Numbered from the stretch's first letter, positions 8,246-16,356 are shown. The stretch: 25,317 nucleotides of DNA from an uncultured Coriobacteriia bacterium (GCA_902478425.1 CABSKV010000011.1:1-25317), one strand, 5' to 3'. Translations and numbers: made by a program. Notes: generated by a model from the letters alone, not told the origin.

Positions 8246-10372
8246 GTGCACATGCAGACGCAAGACTCACAGGCCGTGACGCCCAAGAACCGTGACATCC
8301 TTATCCTCGCCCTTGTCACGGTGGGGCTCTTCGTCGTGTCGCTTGTCGTGCGCTTCCTTCTTGCCGACTTTCCCAAGGGCGTCGGCGTGCTCCCCGACGA
8401 GATTCGCTATCTCGATCTTGCCTCGAGCCTCCTCAACGAGGGGCAGCTCATCGAGCGGGGCGGTTTCTCGAGCTTCCAGAAGATCCTCTATCCGCTCAGC
8501 CTGCTTCCCGCGTATCTTGCCGATGACCCGCAAGCGCGCGTGACGCTCATCGCGCTGCTCAACAGCATCTACGTTTCCTCCACCGTCTTTCCCGCACTTC
8601 TCCTCGCACGCCGTCTGTTCACGACCAAGGTCCCGGTCATCGTATGCCTGCTCTTCACCGTGATCATGCCCGACATGTGCTATTCGATGACCTTCTTGAG
8701 CGAGTGCATCTACCTGCCGCTCGTGCTCTGGCTCGTCGCATGCTGTTGGCAGGCGTTCGAGGCACGGGGAAGAGCGGCATATCTCTGGTGTCTGGGCGCG
8801 GGATTGCTCTGCTATGTCACCTATCTTGCCAAGGAGGTCGCCCTTGGCTTCGTCCTCGCCTTCGTCGTGCTGATGATCGTGCGAATCGTACGGGAGCGAG
8901 GAGATAAGGCAATGCACGAGGGGGAGGCAAGCGCGAAGCCGGGCATCTCGAGCAGACCCGCGGCAAGCGCGATGCGATCTTGCGAGGACTGTCTGAGCGT
9001 GCCGCAGGCGCGCGAGTTCCGCAGCGGCATCGCGCGAGACGCGGGTCGGGTGCGAGGGCAAGCCCGGCTTCGCGCTTGCGCCCCCCTTATCTGCTTCCTC
9101 GCGGGCTTCATCCTTCCGTTCCTCATCCTCAAGTTCACGCTGTTCTCCGGCCTGCTCAACTCCTACAACCAAACCGACCCATCGGTGCTGCTCAATCCCT
9201 ACACGCTGCTCTTCGTGCTCTATGCGCTGCTGAGCGACACGACGCACTTCGTCATCGCGCTCGCGTTCTTCCCGCTCGTCCTGCCCGCGCTCACCTGGTC
9301 ACGCTTGACGAAGCGCGAACGAGACCTTTACCTCTTCTGCCTGTTCTCCTTCGTGTTCATCCTGCTCATCGTCATCTATACGATATCCATACGCGAGGAT
9401 CTCGGACACGTCGGCATACGCCCGCACGTGCGCTACGTCGCACCCATCTTCTTGCCGCTGCTCTTCTTGACCATCAAGCAGATTGTGCGTGGCGATGGGG
9501 TCGCCATCATGCGCAGCCCCGTTGCCTTCGCAAGCGCCATCGCGGCAACGCTTGCGGCCTGCCTGCTCGTCATCTTCATGCTCGGAGTCGGCGACTATTC
9601 CCAGGGATTCGACAGCGCGCAGTTCCATAGCCTGCGTCTTCTGGGCGAGCAACTGCCGGGTCTTCCCATCGACCCGAACGCCGACCCGTCCGCAAGCTCG
9701 AGTGCCAAGGACATCTATCACGGCGAGTTACTCGACATTAGCCCGGGCGTATGGCTTGCCAAGGCACTTGTCTGCGCGTATCTCGCCTTTGGCATGTGGG
9801 CGCTTGCCTCGAGAAAGCATCCCAAGCTCGCCCTCGTCGTGCCCGTCCTCATCGCGTTGGCGATGATCGCGAACAATGTCGGTGCCTACCAGTACAACGG
9901 TTCCGTGTATCGCATTGACGATGATGAAGTTGCCGAGATGTGCGCGCTCGAGGGGTTCGTCGACGGACTGCCCGAAGGCGAGCAGGTTCTCATCGTCGTC
10001 GATGACGAGAACTCGGCCTTCAACAACCACACGGACGTCTATGTCGATAACAGTCGTCTCAACTGCGCCTACATACGCGAAGAGCAGCTGCGCAAGGTGC
10101 TCGAGCAGGGGCCTGCCGACCAGCGTCAGCTACTGCTTGCGAGCGGGCAGACGATGGGCGATAACATCTTCGGCGCCAATGGCCGCACCTGTGATGATGG
10201 GGCGGGAATCACCTACATCGTGACGCCAAGAGCCCAAAGGCTCAACTTTGCCGATGGCGTAGCCAGCGACGTGACGCCCGATGGCGTCGAGAGCATCAGC
10301 GTGTATCGCGTCGCCCCTGACACGCCCGTGCTTCTCGCCCCGACGGCAATCCAATCCTCGTCATCGTGGTAA
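8246..10372 (+). CDS. Large multi-spanning membrane protein, GT-C glycosyltransferase-like
   Basis: The product is about 708 aa. It has one hydrophobic segment near residues 17-40, then D51-E52 in the first outer loop (VLPDEIRYLDLAS), many further membrane segments to about residue 545, and a soluble C-terminal domain of about 160 aa. An acidic pair in the first extracytoplasmic loop plus this topology fit GT-C transferases that use lipid-linked sugars. That is inference, and no family-specific motif proves it. Residues 228-278 are encoded by a 153-bp palindromic element (separate entry) and are Arg/Ala/Ser-rich, unlike the surrounding membrane protein. They fall in a predicted cytoplasmic loop. 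The start is uncertain: GTG at 8246 or ATG at 8252, neither with a good ribosome binding site. The gene lies 3 bp after the protease. Confidence 0.75.
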   Translation: MHMQTQDSQAVTPKNRDILILALVTVGLFVVSLVVRFLLADFPKGVGVLPDEIRYLDLASSLLNEGQLIERGGFSSFQKILYPLSLLPAYLADDPQARVTLIALLNSIYVSSTVFPALLLARRLFTTKVPVIVCLLFTVIMPDMCYSMTFLSECIYLPLVLWLVACCWQAFEARGRAAYLWCLGAGLLCYVTYLAKEVALGFVLAFVVLMIVRIVRERGDKAMHEGEASAKPGISSRPAASAMRSCEDCLSVPQAREFRSGIARDAGRVRGQARLRACAPLICFLAGFILPFLILKFTLFSGLLNSYNQTDPSVLLNPYTLLFVLYALLSDTTHFVIALAFFPLVLPALTWSRLTKRERDLYLFCLFSFVFILLIVIYTISIREDLGHVGIRPHVRYVAPIFLPLLFLTIKQIVRGDGVAIMRSPVAFASAIAATLAACLLVIFMLGVGDYSQGFDSAQFHSLRLLGEQLPGLPIDPNADPSASSSAKDIYHGELLDISPGVWLAKALVCAYLAFGMWALASRKHPKLALVVPVLIALAMIANNVGAYQYNGSVYRIDDDEVAEMCALEGFVDGLPEGEQVLIVVDDENSAFNNHTDVYVDNSRLNCAYIREEQLRKVLEQGPADQRQLLLASGQTMGDNIFGANGRTCDDGAGITYIVTPRAQRLNFADGVASDVTPDGVESISVYRVAPDTPVLLAPTAIQSSSSW
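8927..9079 (+). repeat. 153-bp nested palindromic element inserted in frame in a coding region
   Basis: The ends are a perfect 18-bp inverted repeat: GCAAGCGCGAAGCCGGGC at 8927-8944 and its complement at 9062-9079. Inside are two more paired blocks in nested order: ACCCGCG (8956-8962) with CGCGGGT (9040-9046), and GCGCGATGC (8967-8975) with GCATCGCGC (9027-9035). The central 51 nt pair poorly. Total length is 51 codons, starting exactly on a codon boundary, with no stop in the reading frame. This is the structure expected of a small palindromic mobile repeat that can be tolerated inside genes. No clear target-site duplication is seen. Confidence 0.8.
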
Positions 10373-10386
10373 TCCGCATGCTGCGC

Positions 10387-10392
10387 TAGAAT
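10387..10392 (+). promoter_or_regulatory. Candidate -10 box for the scp operon
   Basis: TAGAAT lies just after the stop of the membrane-protein gene, giving a predicted leader of about 33 nt before the scpA GTG. GGGAG (10420-10424) serves as ribosome binding site. No good -35 is visible. The same hexamer precedes two other genes in the window. Confidence 0.4.
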
Positions 10393-10431
10393 AGCGATTC
10401 GAATACACGCCAGACAAACGGGAGCACATAC

Positions 10432-11322
10432 GTGTCATATCGCGTCCGCATAGATGCCTACCAGGGACCATTTGACCTGCTGCTCACGCTCGTCTCGCGT
10501 CAGAAGATCGACATCGGCGCCATCTCCATCGCAGACATCACCGCCCAGTACCTTGCCGAGGTCGAACGCATGAAGGATCTTGACCTCGACATCGCGAGCG
10601 ACTTTCTCGTCGTGGCGGCGACCTTGCTACAGATCAAGGCATCGTCGCTTCTGCCCAAGGACGCCATCGAGGAGATAGAGCTCGATGACGAGTTCGCCAA
10701 CCTCACGCCCGAGCAGACGCGCGACATCCTCGTCGAGCGCCTCGTCATGTACAAGCAATTCAAGAACGCGGCGGCAGCCCTGGGCGCACGCATGGAAAAC
10801 GAGGCCAAGATGCACCCGCGTCAGGCCGGCCTTGACGAGCAGTTCCTCGGTCTCATGCCCGATTACCTCAAGGACATCACCTTGCATGGCCTTGCCGTCA
10901 TCTGCGCCGACATCGCCGCGCGTCGCGATACCTTCCTGCTCGAAGCCGAGCACATCGCCGCCGTGCCCATCTCGATGGAAAAGCACGTCGAGGGCATCTA
11001 TCGTTCGATGCGCCGCCGCGAGAGCTGCACCTTCGAGCAGCTCGTCGGTCCCGCGCCAACGCCCGAGCTCATCGTCGTCACCTTCCTGGCGATCCTCGAG
11101 CTCTACAAGCGCGGCGTCATCAAGATCTGCCAGGATGCGGCGTTCGAGAAGATCCAGCTCGACATGGAGTCCAATGCTCCCGAAATCACCGATTTCTCGG
11201 TTCCGGATTGGGGCATGCCCGATGATCCGTCGCTCGAGCAGCTCGATGCAGACGAGCCTGACGAGACAGGCGATAATGACGAAGAAGACGTTTCCAGCGC
11301 AGATGCGCACGACGAGGAGTAG
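10432..11322 (+). CDS. scpA: Segregation and condensation protein A (kleisin)
   Basis: The product is 296 aa. ScpA is the kleisin that bridges the SMC heads and, with ScpB, forms the bacterial condensin that compacts and separates chromosomes. The N-terminus shows the family hallmark: YRVRIDAYQGPFDLLL, then LVSRQKIDI, then IASDFLVVAATLLQIKASSLLP. The C-terminal winged-helix part (FLAILELYKRGVI, then QDAAF) follows. The last ~35 residues are an Asp/Glu-rich tail beyond the usual end. The start is the GTG at 10432, preceded by GGGAG. scpB follows after 2 bp, and the GAGGAG near the end of scpA probably serves as its ribosome binding site. Confidence 0.95.
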   Translation: MSYRVRIDAYQGPFDLLLTLVSRQKIDIGAISIADITAQYLAEVERMKDLDLDIASDFLVVAATLLQIKASSLLPKDAIEEIELDDEFANLTPEQTRDILVERLVMYKQFKNAAAALGARMENEAKMHPRQAGLDEQFLGLMPDYLKDITLHGLAVICADIAARRDTFLLEAEHIAAVPISMEKHVEGIYRSMRRRESCTFEQLVGPAPTPELIVVTFLAILELYKRGVIKICQDAAFEKIQLDMESNAPEITDFSVPDWGMPDDPSLEQLDADEPDETGDNDEEDVSSADAHDEE

Positions 11323-11324
11323 AC

Positions 11325-12323
11325 ATGGCACGTGACGAGCGATACGCGGACCTGATGAGCGCGGCCGAGGCGCTGCTCTTTGTCTCTGACGAGCCGGTGA
11401 GCGCAGCGCGCCTCGCCGAGATACTCGCCAGGACGCCCATCGAGGTCGACGAGGCGCTCGCCGCGCTTGCCGCCGAGTACCGTGATGACAATCGCGGCAT
11501 TCAGTTGCGCGAGGTCGCGGGAGGATGGCGCTTCTACACGCACCCCGCCTGCAACGAGTTCATCGAGCGCTACGTCATCTCGTGGGACACGCACCGCATG
11601 TCGCAGGCAGCCCTCGAGGCGCTTGCCGTCATCGCCTACCACCAGCCCGTGACACGCGCGACCGTCAACGCCATTCGCGGCGTCAATTCCGAGAGCGTCG
11701 TCTCCTCGCTCGTCGAGAAGGGCCTCGTGCGCGAGATGGGCCGTGACAAGCCGGGTGGCTCCATCCTCTACGGCACGACGCGCACCTTCCTCGAGCGCTT
11801 CGGCCTCAAGAGCGTGAAGGCCCTGCCGCCTCTCGAAGACTTCGCGCCTGACGAGGCGAGCCGCGAGCAGATTCGCGAACGCCTGAGCGGTGCGGGCAAG
11901 GCCGACGACATGCAGCTCGAACTTGCTGATGACGAGGAAGAGCCCACTATGGTTCAGGCCGGTTTCGCGGTCGAGGAAGTCGATCGCGGCGATGAGGTGC
12001 GAGAAGACGATGCCGAGGGCATTGCCGAGGTCATCGGCCAGTCCGTGACCGAGAAGGTCGATGACGTCCTCGGCGTGGACATCGAGGATATCGACGGCAT
12101 ACTCGACGCGTACTTCGGCGATGATGACGAAACCGAGTCCGATGACGATGCTGTCGATGATGCGGATGACGACGAGGCAGACGATGAATACGCAGCTGAC
12201 GAAGATGACCTCATCGACACTGCCGATCCCGAACAAGAGGAAGCGTACGTCTATACCGAGGACGACGAGGAGGAGCTCGACGAAGACGAGCCCGACGATG
12301 ACGATATCGAGCTGGTCGAGTAG
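11325..12323 (+). CDS. scpB: Segregation and condensation protein B with a long acidic tail
   Basis: The product is 332 aa. ScpB dimerises through winged helices and binds ScpA. Residues 1-183 carry the conserved core: AAEALLFVSDEPVS, RWRFYTHP-like VAGGWRFYTHP, QAALEALAVIAYHQPVTRA, IRGVNSESVV, then PGGSILYGTTRTFLERFGL and LPPLEDF. Family members usually end shortly after LPPL. Here about 149 more residues follow, dominated by Asp and Glu especially in the last 100, with no visible domain. I infer a disordered acidic tail that may tune DNA or partner binding. The tail stays in frame to the stop 2 bp before rluB, so it is not a fusion artefact of the reading frame. Confidence 0.93.
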   Translation: MARDERYADLMSAAEALLFVSDEPVSAARLAEILARTPIEVDEALAALAAEYRDDNRGIQLREVAGGWRFYTHPACNEFIERYVISWDTHRMSQAALEALAVIAYHQPVTRATVNAIRGVNSESVVSSLVEKGLVREMGRDKPGGSILYGTTRTFLERFGLKSVKALPPLEDFAPDEASREQIRERLSGAGKADDMQLELADDEEEPTMVQAGFAVEEVDRGDEVREDDAEGIAEVIGQSVTEKVDDVLGVDIEDIDGILDAYFGDDDETESDDDAVDDADDDEADDEYAADEDDLIDTADPEQEEAYVYTEDDEEELDEDEPDDDDIELVE

Positions 12324-12325
12324 CC

Positions 12326-13081
12326 ATGCCAGATGCAATGCCCGAACAGCCCTTTCCGATGCGCCTGCAGAAGTTCCTCGCGCGTGCGGGCGTAGCGAGC
12401 CGTAGGGGTTCCGAGGACCTCATGACGGCTGGCCGCGTGAGTGTCAACGGCCAGGTCGTGACCGAGCTTGGCAGCAAGGTCGACCCCAAGGTCGACGTCG
12501 TCTGCGTCGATGGCCGCGAGGTGCACCTCGAAGACGGCTCCGTCTACCTCATGCTCTACAAGCCCAAGGGCTATCTGACGACGATGGACGATCCGCAAGG
12601 TCGCCCCTGCGTGGCCCAGCTCGTGCCTACGAAGCGCTATCCCGGTCTCTATCCGGTTGGCAGGCTTGACAAGGACACGACGGGGCTCTTGCTCTTCACG
12701 ACCGATGGTGACATGGGTCAGCACCTCCTGCATCCGAAGCATCACGTCGACAAGACCTATCAAGCTCATGTCGATGGCGTGCCCGATGAGGTCGACCTCG
12801 CGCGCTTGCGCGGCGGCATCATGCTCGACGACGGCCTCACGGCCCAGGCGCAGGTGCGTCTTGTCGCCGAGCGTCCCGATGGCAGCTCCGATATCGAGCT
12901 CGTCATTCACGAGGGTAGAAAACGCCAGGTCAAGCGTATGTGCTCGGCCGTCCACCATCCGGTGCTCGACCTGCATAGGGATAGCTTCGGCCCGCTCGTC
13001 CTCACCGATGTCGACGAGGGCTCATGGCGCCTTCTGACCGAAGACGAGATCGCGAGCCTGCGCGAAGTCGCGGGACTCTAG
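12326..13081 (+). CDS. rluB: 23S rRNA pseudouridine synthase, RluB/RsuA family
   Basis: The product is 251 aa. It converts a uridine in 23S rRNA (or 16S, for RsuA-type members) to pseudouridine during ribosome assembly. An N-terminal S4 RNA-binding domain (MRLQKFLARAGVASRR, then GRVSVNG) is followed by the catalytic domain with the family motif YPVGRLDKDTTGLLL, catalytic Asp at residue 115. Further family blocks are LYKPKGYLTT, KTYQAHV and HEGRKRQVKRM. The position directly after scpAB is widely conserved in Gram-positives and supports RluB. ATG codons at 12326, 12338 and 12359 are all possible starts; no strong ribosome binding site decides between them. Confidence 0.92.
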   Translation: MPDAMPEQPFPMRLQKFLARAGVASRRGSEDLMTAGRVSVNGQVVTELGSKVDPKVDVVCVDGREVHLEDGSVYLMLYKPKGYLTTMDDPQGRPCVAQLVPTKRYPGLYPVGRLDKDTTGLLLFTTDGDMGQHLLHPKHHVDKTYQAHVDGVPDEVDLARLRGGIMLDDGLTAQAQVRLVAERPDGSSDIELVIHEGRKRQVKRMCSAVHHPVLDLHRDSFGPLVLTDVDEGSWRLLTEDEIASLREVAGL

Positions 13082-13098
13082 GGCGAGGGGGAATGGTC

Positions 13099-13767
13099 AT
13101 GACACATGAGCGAGAATCCGCGACTCCCAATCCGCTTGCAACGGCAGGCGATGATGGCATGCCGCGCGTGCTCCTCATGCGCCACGCCCAGACGCATGCG
13201 AATGCGCAGGGGTTCTTCCTCGGCAGGCGAGACGAGGGCGTGACCGGGCTCGGCGAGGAACAATCGCGCCGTGCGGTTGCCGGTCTTGTCGCCTGGCGTC
13301 CTGACCGCATCATCTGCTCGCCGCTCAAGCGCTGCAAGACGTTCATTGCCGAGCCGGCGGCAGCCGAGCTTGGCATCGAGGCGCAAGTTGACGAACGCCT
13401 CATCGAGTTCGATTTCGGGCCCATCGAGGGCATGAGCTTTGACGACGTCATCGAACGCGACCTGCCGTTTCCGTGGGGGCCACGTGCGGCCACGTGGCCA
13501 CCCGCGCAAGGAGGGGAGAGCTTCGACGATTTTCTCGCGCGCATCAGGAGCGCGAGTGACGATATCGAGCGCCTCGAAGGGCGCACGGCCGTCGTCGTGC
13601 ATGGCGGCGTCATCCGGGGTTTCATGGGCAATTGGCTCAACATGGGGACCGATGAGGTCAATCATCTCATCGTGCGCAACGTCGATGGCTTCGTCTTCAG
13701 GGTGCGCCCTGGCTTTGCCGAACTCGAAGCCTATGGCATCCATCCCGAGGATTTGGGCAATTACTAA
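13099..13767 (+). CDS. Histidine phosphatase (phosphoglycerate-mutase-like) family protein
   Basis: The product is 222 aa. It carries the branch-2-independent core of the family: LLMRHAQTHANAQG with catalytic H29 (RHA in place of the usual RHG), ICSPLKRCKTF (R78), EFDFGPIEGMSF (E110) and VVVHGGVIRGF (H168). The likely reaction is hydrolysis of a phosphomonoester through a phosphohistidine. Relatives include alpha-ribazole phosphatases and broad-range phosphatases, and no cobalamin genes are nearby to favour the former. The start is ATG 13099, with GAGGGGG ending 7 nt upstream. ATG 13093 sits too close to that site. About 17 residues precede the core. Confidence 0.88.
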   Translation: MTHERESATPNPLATAGDDGMPRVLLMRHAQTHANAQGFFLGRRDEGVTGLGEEQSRRAVAGLVAWRPDRIICSPLKRCKTFIAEPAAAELGIEAQVDERLIEFDFGPIEGMSFDDVIERDLPFPWGPRAATWPPAQGGESFDDFLARIRSASDDIERLEGRTAVVVHGGVIRGFMGNWLNMGTDEVNHLIVRNVDGFVFRVRPGFAELEAYGIHPEDLGNY

Positions 13768-13781
13768 GCGCACGTTTTTCC

Positions 13782-13797
13782 AGATGGTGTACCATCT
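13782..13797 (+). promoter_or_regulatory. Inverted repeat upstream of trpS
   Basis: AGATGGT and ACCATCT are perfect 7-bp arms around a 2-bp centre, 33 bp before the trpS start in the only gap around this gene. It may be an operator, or part of a promoter (TACCAT). No T-box features are seen in this short leader. Confidence 0.3.
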
Positions 13798-13830
13798 TGC
13801 AGACATTTTCGAGAGAAAGGCAGCTCCAAC

Positions 13831-14880
13831 ATGCCAAATGAAGGTAGCTTCGAGGCGGCGAAGCGCAAGAGCGACTTGATTCGCGCCGATTTCGACGTCA
13901 ACCCCGGCAAGTACCGCATGCTCACGGGTGATCGTCCCACGGGCCGTCTGCACCTGGGCCATTACTTCGGCACGCTCAAGGGGCGTGTCGACCTCCAGAA
14001 CCGTGGCATACACACGAACATCGTCATCGCCGATTACCAGGTCATCACCGATCGCGACACGACGGACAACATCGCCGATAACGTCTACAACATCGTGATC
14101 GACTACCTGGCCTGCGGTATCGACCCTGCCAAGACGATGATCTTCACGCATTCGGCGGTGCCTGCGCTCAACCAGCTCATGCTGCCCTTCCTCTCGCTCG
14201 TGAGCGAGTCCGAGCTCGAACGCAACCCCACGGTCAAGGCCGAGCAGGAGGCCTCGGGCCATGCGCTCACCGGCTTGCTTCTGACCTATCCGGTGCATCA
14301 GGCATGCGACATCCTCTTTTGCAAGGGCAATGTCGTTCCCGTCGGCAAGGATCAGTTGCCCCACATCGAGCTCACGCGCACCATCGCGCGTCGTTTCAAC
14401 GAGCGCTATGCCCCGGTCTTTCCCGAGCCCGAGGGCGTGCTCTCCGACGTTATCGAAGTCCCCGGCCTCGATGGCCGCAAGATGTCGAAGAGCTACAAGA
14501 ACGGCATCTCGCTGTGCATGACGGCAGACGAGACCACCAAGATCATCAAGAAGTCCCCGACGGATTCCGATCGCAACATCACCTTCGACCGCGAGAACCG
14601 TCCCGGCGTCTCCGCGCTGCTCACCACCGCCGCGCTGTGCTCGGGCTGCACCGAAGTCGATATCGCCGCCGAGATCGGCGATGGTGGTGGCGGAACGCTC
14701 AAGGCATTCGTCACCGAGGCGGTCAACGAGTACTTCGCTCCCATTCGAGCGCGTCGCGAAGAACTTGCCCAGGACATGGATTACGTCAAGGACGTCCTGC
14801 ACGAGGGCAACCGCAAGGCAAACGAGGTGGCAAACGCGACGCTTGCCGAGGTGAACGAGGCGATGGGAATGGTCTACTAG
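13831..14880 (+). CDS. trpS: Tryptophanyl-tRNA synthetase
   Basis: The product is 349 aa, the normal size for the bacterial enzyme that charges tRNA-Trp. It is a class I synthetase: the first signature is in LTGDRPTGRLHLGHYFGTLK (HLGH in place of HIGH) and the second is KMSKS in LDGRKMSKSYKNGI. Other family blocks are LLLTYPVHQACDILF and GKDQLPHIELTR. This form resembles the longer, eukaryote-like/Gram-positive branch more than the E. coli enzyme, but that would need a tree. The ATG at 13831 is preceded by a purine-rich GAGAGAAAGG about 10 nt away. It sits in a 63-bp gap containing a short inverted repeat. Confidence 0.95.
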   Translation: MPNEGSFEAAKRKSDLIRADFDVNPGKYRMLTGDRPTGRLHLGHYFGTLKGRVDLQNRGIHTNIVIADYQVITDRDTTDNIADNVYNIVIDYLACGIDPAKTMIFTHSAVPALNQLMLPFLSLVSESELERNPTVKAEQEASGHALTGLLLTYPVHQACDILFCKGNVVPVGKDQLPHIELTRTIARRFNERYAPVFPEPEGVLSDVIEVPGLDGRKMSKSYKNGISLCMTADETTKIIKKSPTDSDRNITFDRENRPGVSALLTTAALCSGCTEVDIAAEIGDGGGGTLKAFVTEAVNEYFAPIRARREELAQDMDYVKDVLHEGNRKANEVANATLAEVNEAMGMVY

Positions 14881-14896
14881 TTCGCGTCTGCGCGCT

Positions 14897-14907
14897 TATA
14901 GTAGAAT
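14897..14907 (+). promoter_or_regulatory. -10 region of the cyclophilin-lipoprotein cluster, placed for a leaderless mRNA
   Basis: TATAGT (14897-14902) overlaps TAGAAT (14902-14907). The second ends 9 nt before the ATG at 14917, and there is no Shine-Dalgarno in the remaining bases. A transcript starting at or within a few bases of the ATG is the simplest reading. Confidence 0.5.
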
Positions 14908-14916
14908 GACCTGTCT

Positions 14917-15621
14917 ATGAAACGCCTGATGAACACTCGAATCGCGTCCATTGCCTTCATGTGCATCTGCGCTTGCACGCTTCTTGCCGTGACGCTTCTC
15001 GCCGGATGCGGCTCCACGGCCTCTTCTGCGGGCGATACGCAGAAGTCGGACTCGAGTGACACGCTCGTGAGCGCACCCATCGAGGAGATCGACTATTCCG
15101 AAGGCATCCATCATGCCGAGCTCGTCTTCGAGGGCTACGAGTCCTCGCCGCTGTCCATCGAGATCTATTCGCATTCGGCGCCCGTCACGGCCGAGAAGTT
15201 CTGCCGTCTGGTCGATAGCGGTTTCTATGACGGCAAGCCGGTGTTCTGGATCTTGAACGATATGTACCTGCGCATCGGCAATACCCAACAGGACAACGAT
15301 TACCTCATCACGGGCGAATACGACGAGTCCGATATCAAGAACTCGAACTCCCTCAAGCGTGGCGTCATCGCCATGAACCGCGCGGCCGATGGCCAGCAAA
15401 GCGACGCGTCGAGCCTCATCGTCTTCATGAGCGACCTGTCCTTCCTCGATGGCAAATACGCGGGTTTCGCGAAGATCGTCGAGAACTACGAGGTCATCCA
15501 GGAAATCGCCAAGCGCACGACCGAGGGTGACGATCAGCTTCGCATCATCGTCGACGAGAACGGCCGTATCGTCGACGAGGCGCAATATCCCCATATCAAG
15601 ACGATAACGATGATTGATTGA
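14917..15621 (+). CDS. Cyclophilin-like lipoprotein, probably catalytically inactive
   Basis: The product is 234 aa. A signal peptide with lipobox LLAGC (Cys31) marks it as a lipoprotein on the outer face of the membrane, followed by a Ser/Asp-rich spacer. The rest follows the peptidyl-prolyl isomerase fold of its two downstream neighbours (YESSPLSIEIYSHSAPVTAEKFCRLVDSG is cognate to theirs in parts), but key positions differ. The neighbours' FYR is FWI here, their QGG is RIG, and their FFIT is VFMS. These positions carry the active-site Arg, Gln and Phe of cyclophilins. I infer a binding or chaperone role rather than isomerase activity. It overlaps none of the next gene's coding sequence, but its TGA sits 8 bp before that ATG. 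Confidence 0.8.
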   Translation: MKRLMNTRIASIAFMCICACTLLAVTLLAGCGSTASSAGDTQKSDSSDTLVSAPIEEIDYSEGIHHAELVFEGYESSPLSIEIYSHSAPVTAEKFCRLVDSGFYDGKPVFWILNDMYLRIGNTQQDNDYLITGEYDESDIKNSNSLKRGVIAMNRAADGQQSDASSLIVFMSDLSFLDGKYAGFAKIVENYEVIQEIAKRTTEGDDQLRIIVDENGRIVDEAQYPHIKTITMID

Positions 15622-15629
15622 GGTGTGAC

Positions 15630-16319
15630 ATGAAGAAAAGGACCACGATTTTTCTCGCCCTGACCTTTACCGCCATCCTGGCGGTCTGCATGCTGTGCGC
15701 ATGCTCCGGATCGCCTGCTTCCTCGTCTTCGAGCTCTGCCGCAAGTTCCGCGTCGTCCTCGAGCAAGGCCACCGGCAAGAGCTCGGCCACCACGCTTCAT
15801 GCGACGGTCAAGGTCAAGGGCTATGAGCCATTCGTCATCGACCTCTATCCCGAGTACGCCCCCAAAACCGTCGAGAACTTCTGCAACCTGGCCAAGAGCG
15901 GCTATTACGATGGCCTCAGGTTCTATCGCATCGATGACGGTTTCTGCATCCAGGGAGGCACCAAGGGCGATAACGCCGCAGGCAACGACCCTTCGCTTTC
16001 GCCTGTTCCCGGGGAGTTCGCATCAAATAACGTGGATAACCCCCTGGCCGACGATTTCCAGCGCGGCACCGTGGCCATGGCTCGCACCAATGCCCCAAAC
16101 AGTGCCACGAGCGCCTTTTTCATCACCCTATCTTCGAGCAACAAGGTCTCGATGAGCCTCAACGGCCAGTATGCCGCCTTCGGCACGATCGACGAGTCTG
16201 GTATGAAGATCGTGAATTCCATTGTCAGGTCGTACCTCAAGTACGCCACGGGCGAGATGGGCACCATCGACAATCCCGATAACATGCCCCTCATCGAGTA
16301 CATCACCATCGAGGATTAG
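15630..16319 (+). CDS. Cyclophilin-type peptidyl-prolyl cis-trans isomerase, lipoprotein
   Basis: The product is 229 aa. The start is ATG 15630, with GAGGTGT just upstream; an upstream TTG would add four residues and is not needed. The signal peptide ends in LCAC (Cys25, a slightly atypical lipobox), then comes a long Ser/Ala spacer. The cyclophilin domain keeps the active-site blocks: RFYRIDDGFCIQGG, VAMART, NSATSAFFITLS and AAFGTI. It should catalyse proline isomerisation to assist folding of exported proteins at the outer membrane face. It is closely related to the following gene and more distantly to the preceding one, so the three come from tandem duplication. Confidence 0.92.
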   Translation: MKKRTTIFLALTFTAILAVCMLCACSGSPASSSSSSAASSASSSSKATGKSSATTLHATVKVKGYEPFVIDLYPEYAPKTVENFCNLAKSGYYDGLRFYRIDDGFCIQGGTKGDNAAGNDPSLSPVPGEFASNNVDNPLADDFQRGTVAMARTNAPNSATSAFFITLSSSNKVSMSLNGQYAAFGTIDESGMKIVNSIVRSYLKYATGEMGTIDNPDNMPLIEYITIED

Positions 16320-16356
16320 CCTGCGACCTGCGAGATTTCCCCAAGCAGCATCTCCC

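Noticed and set aside
13478..13499. A palindrome (GGCCACGTG, 4-nt loop, CACGTGGCC) inside the histidine phosphatase gene
   Set aside because: It lies in a Gly/Trp/Pro-rich stretch (GPRAATWPPAQGGES) that looks ordinary for the family, the arms are short and GC-rich, and the length is not clearly an insertion. Chance is adequate.
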